Assembly: GCA_026988155.1 (NCBI GenBank)
Contig: JALSLW010000079.1
Location: forward strand, 1 to 64,000
Direction: 5' to 3'
Length of the DNA: 64,000 nucleotides
Source of the DNA: Methylomonas sp.
GTDB taxonomy: Bacteria > Pseudomonadota > Gammaproteobacteria > Methylococcales > Methylomonadaceae
In this document: positions 7,725 through 16,795 of the stretch, piece after piece
Layout of the letters: each line of letters begins with the position of its first letter
Numbering within the stretch: the stretch's first letter is position 1
The notes under the pieces: generated by a model
Told to the model about the DNA's origin: nothing
Database searches by the model: none
Seen by the model: the letters and a program-made list of their open reading frames with translations, nothing else
Program-made: the position numbers and the translations under genes

Positions 7725-10700
7725 ATGGCAATACAAGTGGGTATTATAAAAACGCTTAACGGTACAGCAACCGCAACATCACCAGATGGCTCAAAACGAG
7801 AGCTGCAAATTGGTGACCGAGTCTATGCAGATGAGATCATCATAACGGGTTCTGCCGGTGCTATCGAAATAGAATTTGCTGATGGCAATATCATGGATTT
7901 AGGACGACAGTCACAAATCCTGTTAAACAGCGAAACGATTAATCTTAATGAAGTAGAAAAGCTAGATGTTGAAGACGATGTTTTAGCATTGCAGCAAGCT
8001 TTATTGGAAGGCAAAGACCCAACTCAAATTGGCGAAGCAACAGCAGCCGGCATTTTGTCTGAAGGCAATGAAGGGGTAACAGCAGAAACTATTGACTATC
8101 TTGCACCTGAAGCTCCTGTTACCAGTGGCTTTGAAACAGACGGACCTTTTGTAAATAATATAAATGAAAATAATTTATTTGATGAGCTCATCATATCGGA
8201 TGAAGTTAATATCATAGATGACACTCCCAAAGCTGTAGATAATGCCTTCTTATTAAATGAAGATAATGCATTTACCGGTTCCTTAAGCTCCAACGATACA
8301 AAATCGGCAGATGGCGGAAACACCTGGGCTGTAGAAACTGGCCCTGCTCACGGCTCTGTCAGCATCAATGCCGACGGCACCTTTACCTATACGCCTGCCG
8401 ACAACTACAATGGAAGCGACAGCTTTACCTATGCCATTACCGATGCCGACGGCGACACCTCTATTGCCGCCGTCAACTTAACCATTGACTCTGTCAACGA
8501 TGTGCCTGTTGCCGTCGATGACAGCTTTACCCTAAATGAAGATACAGCGATCACCGGTACGCTTATTGCCAATGATACAGAATCGGCAGATGGCGGCAAT
8601 ACCTGGGTGGTGGAAACCGGCCCTGCTCACGGCTCTGTCAGCATCAATGCCGACGGTACCTTTACCTATACGCCTGCCGACAACTACAATGGAAGCGACA
8701 GCTTTACCTATGCCATTACCGATGCCGACAGCGACACCTCTATTGCCGCCGTCAACTTAACCATTGACTCTGTCAACGATGTGCCTGTTGCCGTCGATGA
8801 CAGCTTTACCCTAAATGAAGATACAGCGATCACCGATACGCTTATTGCCAATGATACAGAATCAGCAGATGGCGGCAATACCTGGGCGGTGGAAACTGGC
8901 CCTGCTCACGGCTCTGTCAGCATCAATGCCGACGGCACCTTTACCTATACGCCTGCCGACAACTACAATGGAAGCGACAGCTTTACCTATGCCATTACCG
9001 ATGCCGATGGCGACACCTCTATTGCCGCCGTCAACTTAACCATTGACTCTGTCAACGATGTGCCTGTTGCCGTCGATGACAGCTTTACCCTAAATGAAGA
9101 TACAGCGATCACCGGTACGCTTATTGCCAATGATACAGAATCGGCAGATGGTGGCAACACCTGGGCGGTGGAAACCGGTCCAGCCCATGGCTCTGTCAGC
9201 ATCAATGCCGATGGTACCTTTACCTATACGCCTGCCGACAACTACAATGGAAGCGACAGCTTTACCTATGCCATTACCGATGCCGATGGTGATGTTTCTA
9301 CTGCATCAGTCAATTTACATATCACTGCATTAGGTGATGTGCTAATAGACGCCAATGAAACAAGAGTCATCAATGAAAACAGCGAAGCAACCGGCAATGT
9401 TCTTGATAATACGCAAAATGTTGATGGTTCAAGCTCTGTCATTAATTTCAGTATTGATAATCAAACGGCAAATGCAGGTGATACCATAACGATTGATAAT
9501 GTGGGTTCATTAACAATTGCCGCTAATGGCATATACTCATTTTTGCCTGATTCTGGCTATACTGGTGCAGTTCCAATAGCCAGCTACACTGTTGGAGATA
9601 ATACAGACTCAGCCGATACTGCAACATCTACGCTTACAATCCAAATAAACTCAGTAGATGCAATGGATGATGGCTACGAATCGACGGCGCAGGGGGAGTT
9701 TTCTGTAGCGGCTTTTACTGCCGGCCAAGAACAGTCAGCTCCCGATGTAGCATCACTTAATGATGGAGGCTATGTTGTCGCGTGGTCAGAGGTCAGCGGT
9801 AATTCATATAGAGGAGCAGATACTAACGATATAAACAATGATGGCGATTTAGATGATGCGGGTGAAATATTATGGAACAGCAAAGTAAACCATGATATTT
9901 TCTTGCAGCGCTATGATGCAAATGGAGACACTGTCGGCGATGCCATTCGCGTAAACACCTTTGTAACAAATACCTCGCTAGAGGGTGGCAGAGATCAGCA
10001 TGACGTTAATGTTATCGGCTTAGAAAATGGCAATTATTTAGTCACCTGGATGTCAGATGACCATAATATCGAATTTGACAGATATGATAATGGCTCAAGC
10101 TATCTCGAAGCACAGATTTATGATGATAGCGGTGCTCCCGTCTCTGAAGAATTTACCATTGCAAGAGCCGAATATGATCCGCTTGTAGCCCTGCCAGATG
10201 GTGGCTTTATCGTCACTTGGGCTGCAGATGCCAGGCTTCATAACAGTGATGGCTACGACTATCATGGCAATGCAAATACCAATGCAAACCCGATTGACAA
10301 CCCCATCATCAGTGATTTTAGCGAAGCGACCGCAGATGGTGATTATGCCGGCAAGGGCTTTGGCATTGTTGCTCAGCGCTATGATGCATCAGGAAATCCC
10401 GTTGGTGACCGTTTACTTGTCAATACGCAAATGGCTGATGATCAAATAGATTCTGATATTGCTCTATTATCTGATGGGTCAGCCATTATGACGTGGCAAT
10501 CGGCCAATCAGGATGGTGATGGCTTTGGCATATACTCTCAAAAGCTCCAGCTAACAGCAAATGGTTTAGAAAAAGTTGGTTCAGAAACCGCAATCAACAG
10601 CACAATTGCAGGTGACCAGACAAACCCGGAAGTCACAGCACTATCCAACGGTACGGCCGTCATAACATGGGAATCTACCGCTGCAGGCCAAGGCCTAGCT

Positions 10701-11672
10701 ATGCAGATAATTGCTCCTAATGGCTCTTTGATTGGCAATGAAATTGCTTTGAGTGCAACGGGTTCAAACCCTGTTGTTACAGAAACAGACAGCGGCTTTG
10801 TCGCTGTTTGGCAAGATGGCGACGACATCATCTCACAGCTCTTTGATTCTACAGGGGTTGCAGTAGGCAATGCATTAACTGTAAATGAAAACACAATAGG
10901 CATTCAATCTGAACCGGCAGTGACATCTCTGGAAGATGGAGGCTATATCATCACTTACGAATCAGCTAATGGCATAGCAGGCTTTCGTTTTAATGAGGAT
11001 GGCTCACCCTACTTTCAGGTTCAGGATACTTTTGCAATGGATGAAGATACCGTCTTAACAATCGATGCCTCCGACCTTGTTGCAAACGACAGTGATCCTG
11101 AAGGCCATGGCTTTGAAATCACCTCAGTACAGGATTCCGTTAACGGAACTGCAACCTTAAGTGCTGATAGCTCAACAATACTGTTCACCCCCGATACAGA
11201 TTATAATGGCCCGGCAACCTTTACTTACACGGTAGAAGATACTCTGGGAGCGGTAAACACAGCCACAGTGCATCTGATGGTAAACGGCGTAAGTGAATCA
11301 GCCAGCATACTCAGTGGCGATGACATTATTTTTGCCGGCAACGGAGATGATACTTTGACCGGCGGTGCTGGTGCAGATGAGTTTGTCTGGTATAAGGCGG
11401 CCGCTCAAGGCTCTCATGATGTTGTAACAGACTTTAATGCTGCCGAGGGTGATACCTTGAACCTGGCTGATTTATTATCCGACGGCTCACATTCTATCGA
11501 AGGATTAGCAGCCAATGATTCAAGTGGCGAGCATTTGCAGCTCTCCATTAAAGACAATGGCGGGAATGTCGTTCAAACTATCGACTTAACCAGCGTGGTT
11601 ACTACAGATGCCACCGCAGCAAGTATGTTAGACACATTGCTGCTGTCAGGCGGTATTGATGATGGCATTTAA
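7725..11672 (+). CDS. Large LapA-like RTX adhesin with retention module and tandem repeats
   Basis: A predicted cell-surface adhesin of 1315 residues exported by the adjacent type I system. The start is the Met of MAIQVG, with GAGGA seven bases upstream; an in-frame Met eight codons earlier is ignored. Residues 1-105 form the retention module (IIKTLNG, DRVYADEIIITG, FADGNIMDLGR). TAAG at 106-109 matches in sequence and position the LapG protease site of Pseudomonas LapA. Four near-identical 93-residue Ig/cadherin-like repeats follow (about 171-542), and then a region rich in GGYVVAWS/GGFIVTWA-type strands and a last cadherin-like domain. The C-terminus has an RTX motif (GNGDDTLTGGAGAD) and a type I secretion domain. 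LapD/LapG are not in the window. Confidence 0.9.
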   Translation: MAIQVGIIKTLNGTATATSPDGSKRELQIGDRVYADEIIITGSAGAIEIEFADGNIMDLGRQSQILLNSETINLNEVEKLDVEDDVLALQQALLEGKDPTQIGEATAAGILSEGNEGVTAETIDYLAPEAPVTSGFETDGPFVNNINENNLFDELIISDEVNIIDDTPKAVDNAFLLNEDNAFTGSLSSNDTKSADGGNTWAVETGPAHGSVSINADGTFTYTPADNYNGSDSFTYAITDADGDTSIAAVNLTIDSVNDVPVAVDDSFTLNEDTAITGTLIANDTESADGGNTWVVETGPAHGSVSINADGTFTYTPADNYNGSDSFTYAITDADSDTSIAAVNLTIDSVNDVPVAVDDSFTLNEDTAITDTLIANDTESADGGNTWAVETGPAHGSVSINADGTFTYTPADNYNGSDSFTYAITDADGDTSIAAVNLTIDSVNDVPVAVDDSFTLNEDTAITGTLIANDTESADGGNTWAVETGPAHGSVSINADGTFTYTPADNYNGSDSFTYAITDADGDVSTASVNLHITALGDVLIDANETRVINENSEATGNVLDNTQNVDGSSSVINFSIDNQTANAGDTITIDNVGSLTIAANGIYSFLPDSGYTGAVPIASYTVGDNTDSADTATSTLTIQINSVDAMDDGYESTAQGEFSVAAFTAGQEQSAPDVASLNDGGYVVAWSEVSGNSYRGADTNDINNDGDLDDAGEILWNSKVNHDIFLQRYDANGDTVGDAIRVNTFVTNTSLEGGRDQHDVNVIGLENGNYLVTWMSDDHNIEFDRYDNGSSYLEAQIYDDSGAPVSEEFTIARAEYDPLVALPDGGFIVTWAADARLHNSDGYDYHGNANTNANPIDNPIISDFSEATADGDYAGKGFGIVAQRYDASGNPVGDRLLVNTQMADDQIDSDIALLSDGSAIMTWQSANQDGDGFGIYSQKLQLTANGLEKVGSETAINSTIAGDQTNPEVTALSNGTAVITWESTAAGQGLAMQIIAPNGSLIGNEIALSATGSNPVVTETDSGFVAVWQDGDDIISQLFDSTGVAVGNALTVNENTIGIQSEPAVTSLEDGGYIITYESANGIAGFRFNEDGSPYFQVQDTFAMDEDTVLTIDASDLVANDSDPEGHGFEITSVQDSVNGTATLSADSSTILFTPDTDYNGPATFTYTVEDTLGAVNTATVHLMVNGVSESASILSGDDIIFAGNGDDTLTGGAGADEFVWYKAAAQGSHDVVTDFNAAEGDTLNLADLLSDGSHSIEGLAANDSSGEHLQLSIKDNGGNVVQTIDLTSVVTTDATAASMLDTLLLSGGIDDGI
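8235..9350 (+). repeat. Four tandem 279-bp repeats inside the adhesin gene
   Basis: Units begin at 8235, 8514, 8793 and 9072, each 279 bases (93 codons) and in frame. Units two to four differ from each other at only a few positions over most of their length; the first diverges at its start and the last diverges after about 9290. The units look richer in G and C than the flanking gene. Near-identity at DNA level points to recent duplication or ongoing homogenisation, and copy number could vary between strains. Confidence 0.95.
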
Positions 11673-11899
11673 TTTCCAGCATTGCTGATGTCAGTAAAAA
11701 TGAAGATTCCTGCTTGGTTACATTTTTTTTATAACAATACAGATAAATTATGTTGGTAAGCTATACTGATTAGTTTAGGGGGGATAAAAATTGATAATTG
11801 TCTCCCTTAGCTTGTCAGCTTAAACCTAAAAAATCAGTTACTCACAGTCATCAGTCTAGGTTAATGGCTTTACAGCATTCAAAAAACAATGGCCTGGCG

Positions 11900-11923
11900 C
11901 TAAGGGCAAAGCCTAGTTTTTTT
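11900..11923 (+). terminator. Possible rho-independent terminator after the adhesin gene
   Basis: The only structure I see in the 392-base gap between the adhesin stop (11672) and the TolC-type start (12065). A short stem (CTA..GGC with GCCTAG, two-base bulge) is followed by seven T. The stem is weak, so this is tentative; no clear promoter is visible in the rest of the gap. Confidence 0.3.
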
Positions 11924-12064
11924 ACTGCCTAGATATTGGGAATACAGGTTTTTACAGGAGAATACCCTGCAAAGAACTGTAAAAAAAACATCCTGTGCTG
12001 TAAACCTGCGATCAACCGGTTTTCTAAGTTAATGCATCTAACCATAATTACTTTTGAGATAGAT

Positions 12065-13396
12065 ATGAAACTTAAATCTTCACTTGGTCTTGGCGGCTTA
12101 ATTGCCTGCAGTCTCTTTTCGCCACTAACTTCTGCTCAGTCCTTACAGGAAGCAATACAGAAGACTATTGACGAAAACCCGAAAATCCAGTCCGCCAAAT
12201 CAGAACGCTCTGCTGTTGAGCATGAAATTAGCCAGGCAAGATCCGCCTACTTCCCCACCGTGGACATTACAGCAGGAATAGGATGGGAACAGTCAACCAA
12301 CCCAACTACCCGCAGCCGTGGTGACGGTACCGTTTCTTATGGCCGAGAAGAAGCATCCATTCAATTAAATCAAATGATTTTCGATGGCTTTGCGGCCTCA
12401 AGTGAAATTAACCGTCATCAGGCAAGAACAAACGCAAAAGCCTATACAGTTTTTGGCCAGGCAGAAATTACAGCCTTAAATGCGGTCGAAGCCTATATCA
12501 ATGTACTTCGTCGCCAAGATTTACTTACCTTAGCTAAAGAAAACCTATTAGTGCATCAAAAAACAAATGACCAGATTCAACTGCGTAGCCGGCGAGGCGT
12601 TGGAAAACGTGCAGATGCAGACCAATCAAGCGGTCGTTTGGCACTTGCTAAAAAGAATGCCTTATCTGAATCAGGTAATCTTAAAGATGCTGAAACTGCC
12701 TTTTTAAGAATTATTGGGGAATTTCCTAAAGACCTGCAGCCCATTTTAGAACCTGTTACAGCATTCCCTATAAATTTAGATGCCGCCGTTGAGCAAGCCG
12801 TTAGCAATCATCCCATCTTAAAATCTGCCAATGCCGATATAGACTCCGCTTTTGCTCAGCACGAGACAGCAAAAGCGGCCTACATGCCTCGCCTGGATGT
12901 ACAGGTCAGCGCTTCCCACAATGTTGATATGGATGGCATAAAAGGTAAAAATGAAGATGCCCTTGCCATGCTGCGCCTTAGGTACAATCTGTTTAATGGC
13001 GGCAAAGATGTTGCTCGCCGTAAAGAAACGGCAGAACGGATAAACCAGGCCAAAAATATCAGAGACAATACCTACAGACAAGTTGTTGAAAGCATGCGTT
13101 TATCATGGGTGGCACATCAGACTATTAAAGAGCAAATGAAATTCTTTAGGGCTCATAAAGATTCCAGCATCAGAAGCTATGCAGCTTATCAGAAACAATT
13201 TAACATTGGCCAGCGCACACTATTGGATTTACTGGATTCAGCAAATGAAATGTTCGTTTCTAAAAGTGCATACACCAATGCAAAATATGATGAGATTTTT
13301 GCCCAGTACCGTATCTTGACTAGCAAAGGGGCTTTGAATAGTTTTTTAGGTGTAAAGCTGCCAAAAGAAGTTAAGACTATAGAAAAAGATAGCTAA
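12065..13396 (+). CDS. TolC-family outer membrane protein, LapE/AggA-type
   Basis: Outer-membrane channel of 443 residues for the type I system. The start is the Met of MKLKSSLGLGG, which begins a clear signal peptide ending near TSA; the open frame extends 43 codons upstream without such a signal. The mature part has two repeated outer membrane efflux protein units, each with long helices (for example SLQEAIQKTIDENPKIQSA near the N-terminus and ALNAVEAYINVLRRQ), and the RTLLDLLDSANEMF segment typical of the second repeat. Its place after the adhesin completes an exporter, fusion protein, adhesin and outer channel set, although a gap of almost 400 bases suggests separate transcription. Confidence 0.88.
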   Translation: MKLKSSLGLGGLIACSLFSPLTSAQSLQEAIQKTIDENPKIQSAKSERSAVEHEISQARSAYFPTVDITAGIGWEQSTNPTTRSRGDGTVSYGREEASIQLNQMIFDGFAASSEINRHQARTNAKAYTVFGQAEITALNAVEAYINVLRRQDLLTLAKENLLVHQKTNDQIQLRSRRGVGKRADADQSSGRLALAKKNALSESGNLKDAETAFLRIIGEFPKDLQPILEPVTAFPINLDAAVEQAVSNHPILKSANADIDSAFAQHETAKAAYMPRLDVQVSASHNVDMDGIKGKNEDALAMLRLRYNLFNGGKDVARRKETAERINQAKNIRDNTYRQVVESMRLSWVAHQTIKEQMKFFRAHKDSSIRSYAAYQKQFNIGQRTLLDLLDSANEMFVSKSAYTNAKYDEIFAQYRILTSKGALNSFLGVKLPKEVKTIEKDS

Positions 13397-13519
13397 TCAC
13401 AACGTAACTATTCAGCAACTTTTTCTAATTATTTTCATCCTTTTTATGCTCCTCATCATTGCCTGGTGGGGATAGGAAAAGTGAAATTTATATATTAAGC
13501 TGGCTATTCGCCATAATTT

Positions 13520-13929
13520 AATATAGCCACTATGTCTTGTCGTGGGAATTATCCAGCCCAATGGGTACAACGTTCTGTATTGATGCGTTAGAGAAAGCGC
13601 TTGATATGAGTACCTCGGAGATTTTCAATACAGATCAAGGCACTCAATATACCAGCATTTCATTCACAAAAGTCATTCACAAAAGTCTTGTTGGATAAGG
13701 AGATTAAGACTAACATGGATGGGCATGGCCATGCTTTGGATAATATTTTTGTTGAACGTTTATGGCGAACCGTAAAACATGAGAATACTTATATGAATAT
13801 GATGAATATGACTACCAGACTGCGCCTCAATTACGACCCAGCTTAAAACGTTATTTCGAGTTTTATAATCAAGAGCGCCTGCATCAAAGTCTGGATTATC
13901 AGACACCTAGTGAAGTTCATTTTTTATGA
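13520..13929 (+). pseudogene. IS3-family transposase remnant (3' part, frameshifted)
   Basis: Fragment of the integrase core of an IS3-family OrfB. Reading through breaks, the translation gives YSHYVLSWELS, FCIDALEKALD, FNTDQGTQYTS, NMDGHGHALDNIFVERLWRT and FYNQERLHQSLDYQTPSEVH, which are hallmarks of that family, including the Asp and Glu of the DDE triad. The first catalytic Asp and everything 5' are missing. A 13-base tandem duplication (ATTCACAAAAGTC twice, about 13664-13690) shifts the frame, and a two-base change near 13792 shifts it again. Removing both restores one frame to the TGA at 13929. Confidence 0.85.
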
Positions 13930-13979
13930 GAATGTTAGATATTTCTCCTTATTATTTTGTGACAATAGGAGCCACTTTA
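13520..13979 (+). mobile_element. Truncated IS3-family element, right end retained
   Basis: The broken transposase is followed by about 50 bases ending in GACAATAGGAGCCACTTTA, which resembles the right terminal inverted repeat of IS3-family elements. No left end is visible upstream, so the element is a 5'-deleted remnant. It lies directly before the decayed restriction locus. Confidence 0.65.
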
Positions 13980-14019
13980 AACAACCACCGGCCAGTAACA
14001 AATAACCAACGGAGATAGA

Positions 14020-15533
14020 ATGGCAAAGAAGAAAGAAGCACAAGAAGAATCACTGGAAAAGCAACTTTGGAAGTCGGCTGATAAGCTCAGAAAAATATCG
14101 ATGCCGCCGAATACAAGCATGTTGTCTTGGGATTGATTTTTCTTAAATACATTTCTGATGCCTTTGAGGAGCTATACGCCACATTAAAAGCGGGAGACGG
14201 CGAATATGCCGGCGATGATCCCGAAGACAAGGACGAATACAAAGCCGAGAATGTCTTTTTTGTGCCGCAAGATGCCCGCTGGACGCATCTGCAAGCCCAT
14301 GCCAAACAACCGACGATTGGCAAAACGGTTGATGAGGCAATGGATGCGATTGAAAAGGAAAACACCTCATTAAAGGGTGTGCTTCCTAAAGTCTATGCCA
14401 GACAAAATCTTGACCCTACCAGTTTGGGCGAACTCATCGACCTGATTAGCAATATTGCATTAGGTGATGCCAAGTCCCGCAGTGCTGATGTGTTGGGGCA
14501 TGTGTTTGAATATTTCCTCGGTGAATTTGCACTGGCGGAAGGCAAAAAAGGCGGACAGTTCTACACCCCCAGAAGCGTGGTTGAATTACAGATTGAAATG
14601 CTCGAACCCTACAAAGGGCGAGTGCTTGACCCTTGCTGTGGTTCGGGCGGCATGTTTGTACAATCAGAAAAATTTGTACTGGAGCATCAGGGCAGAATCA
14701 ACGATATTTCTATCTACGGACAAGAGAGCAACCAGACCACTTGGCGACTGGCGAAAATGAATCTTGCCATTCGGGGCATTGACAGCTCACAGGTGAAATG
14801 GAATAACGAAGGCTCGTTTTTAAACGATGCCCACAAAGACCTCAAAGCCGATTATATTATTGCCAACCCACCCTTTAATGTCAGCGACTGGAGCGGTGAT
14901 CTACTGTGTAAAGACGGATGCTGGCAATACGGCACACCACCCACGGGCAATGCCAACTACGCATGGATACAGCACCTTGCCCCCAGCGGACAAGCAGGCT
15001 TTGTACTGGCAAAAGGGGCGTTGACCTTCAAAACATCGGGCGAAGGAGAGGTCAGAAAAGCCCTAGTCGAAGCAGGTTTGATTGATTGCATTGTCAACCT
15101 GCCTGCCAAGCTGTTTCTCAACACCCAAATTCCCGCATCATTGTGGTTTATCCGTAGGGGCGAAAGGCCGTTCGCCCTTACAGAGAATAAAATCCTGTTT
15201 ATTGATTCCCGCAACATGGGGCATTTAATCAATCGCCTCACCCGTGAATTATCCAAAGAGGATATACAAACGATTGCCGATACTTACCACAACTGGCGAA
15301 ATCCAGAAGGCGATTACGAAGATATAAAAGGCTTTTGCAATGCCGCCCCCATCGAGCGCGTCAAGAACTGGACCCCAGGGCGCTATGTCGGACTGGCAGA
15401 AGAAGAGGACGATTTTGATTTTACCGAACGCTTTAATAGCCTGAAAGCCGAGTTTGAAGAGCAGTTAAAAGAAGAAGCCGAATTGAATCAGCGGATATTG
15501 ACGAATCTGGCGAAGGTGAATATTGATGGATAA
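14020..15533 (+). pseudogene. hsdM: Type I restriction-modification methyltransferase subunit HsdM, frameshifted
   Basis: The DNA adenine methyltransferase subunit of a type I system, 504 residues if repaired. The ATG at 14020 has GGAG upstream and encodes [14 protein letters not shown]. In a run of five A (14091-14095) one base is missing: the frame from the ATG stops at codon 38, while the next frame continues with [19 protein letters not shown], as expected for the family. Downstream it is intact: SAM motif [11 protein letters not shown] and catalytic NPPF in [12 protein letters not shown]. The long open frame starting at TTG 14127 is an artefact of the shift. A sequencing error in the A run is possible, but the neighbouring specificity and restriction genes are also missing or broken. 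Confidence 0.85.
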
Positions 15534-15583
15534 TAAACGAATGATTGCGACACTGTCGCAACTATTGAGATCGGAGCTTGGGA

Positions 15584-16795
15584 GTGAGTGAACTTATCCA
15601 CAATAGCGAATACAAGACGCTGATTTTCTGGCTAAAATCTCAGATTCAATCCGCCCAAATTAAGGCGGCGGTTTCAGTCAATCGAGAGTTATTACAGCTT
15701 TACTGGTTTATTGCCGAGCAAATCGTACAAAAACAACAAACGGCTCGTTGGGGTGATGGCTTGGTGAAACAAGTCAGCCGAGATTTGCAGAAAGAATTCC
15801 CTGAAATGAAAGGATTTTCGGTAAGAAATCTTGAATTGATGCGGAAGTGGTATCGCTACTGGACACAAACCGACGAAATAACGAAACAAGTTGTTTCGCA
15901 ATTAGCGCAAGCACCCATTTTTCAAATCCCGTGGGGGTAAAATCTACTGATTGTCAGCAAAGCCTGATCAACCTAAATAAATCAGTTGAACGCTTAGTTT
16001 AACTGTAACTTGTTAAATAAACTGTTTAATCCGGTTTTTTACTATTCACCAAATGGGTGAGTGTATTTCGCTTCACGGTTTTGTGAAAAATCTGGACAAA
16101 ACTACTGCAGAATAGCTCTCGATAAGGACTACGGCCATTTTCTTCGAGCTATTCTTTGCCTTTTTTGCCCAGATTTCCCACAAAATCCGTGCTCAACTGA
16201 TTTATTTAGGATCAAGCGACGAAGCCTTGTTTTATGTGCAAAAAACCATTGAAAACAGCTGGTCAAGAGCCGTTTTAACCCATCAAATTGAATTGGACTT
16301 GTATCAACGCCAAGGCAAAACACTGAGTAATTTTGAGTATCACCTGCCAACGTCGCAATCCGACCTTGCCAAGCAAACCCTCAAAGACCCATATTGCTTT
16401 GATTTTTTGACCCTCAGCGAAAAATGCAATGAAAAGAATTAGAAAACGCATTAACCGAAAATATCAGCCAATTTCTGCTGGAACTGGGCGCAGGCTTTGC
16501 CTTTGTGGGTAAACAATACAAGCTACCAGTAAGCGACAAGGGTTTTTATATCGACCTGTTGTTTTACCATATCAAGTTACGCAGCTATGTGGTGATAGAG
16601 CTTAAAACCACCGAGTTTAAACCTGAGTATGTCGGCAAAATCAATTTTTATATCTCCGCCGTAGATGACATATTGGCAAGCGAGCAAGACAACGCCACCA
16701 TTGGTCTATTGATTTGCAAATCGAAAGATAAAACCATTGTGGAATATGCCTTAAAAGAGATGCAACAGGCAATGGGTATCAGTGAATACCAATAA
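15584..16795 (+). pseudogene. YhcG/DUF1016-type PD-(D/E)XK nuclease gene, broken by MITE and frameshift
   Basis: Reads as three pieces of one gene. Piece one (from GTG 15584 or TTG 15578 to 15940) has the DUF1016 N-terminal domain (LIFWLKSQIQSAQIKAAVSVN, FSVRNLELMRKWY, FQIPWG). An early TAA follows PWG, and a 239-bp MITE is inserted at 15972. Piece two resumes after the MITE (SSDEALFYVQKTIENSWSR), then a one-base loss near 16437 shifts the frame. Piece three gives ENISQFLLELGAGFAFVGKQ, IDLLFYHIKLRSYVVIELK and IGLLICKSKD, the nuclease domain with its ELK motif, and ends GISEYQ at 16795. Such genes commonly sit inside type I restriction loci. Confidence 0.88.
15972..16210. mobile_element. MITE copy 1 (239 bp, 18-bp perfect terminal inverted repeats)
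   Basis: Bounded by CCTAAATAAATCAGTTGA and its exact reverse complement. It is flanked by a five-base direct repeat ATCAA (15967-15971 and 16211-16215), the expected target duplication. The right half contains nested inverted repeats (CACGGTTTTGTG with CACAAAATCCGTG; AGAATAGCTC with GAGCTATTCT). It encodes no transposase. Copy 2 at 48200 is the same length and differs at seven positions by my count. Confidence 0.92.

Noticed and set aside
8536-9333. Three similar 74-79 codon frames in the adhesin repeat region
   Set aside because: They are alternate-frame shadows generated by the tandem 279-bp repeats.
8235-9350. Possible CRISPR array
   Set aside because: The repeats are 279 bases, contiguous and in frame with no spacers.
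14127-15533. Complete HsdM starting at TTG 14127
   Set aside because: The sequence before it, in another frame from ATG 14020, carries the true HsdM N-terminus; the TTG start would delete conserved residues.
16061-16252. Open frame of 63 codons inside MITE copy 1 (and its twin at 48289-48486)
   Set aside because: It lies within the hairpin-forming repeat, runs out into unrelated flanks in each copy and has no ribosome site; the shared residues follow from repeat identity.
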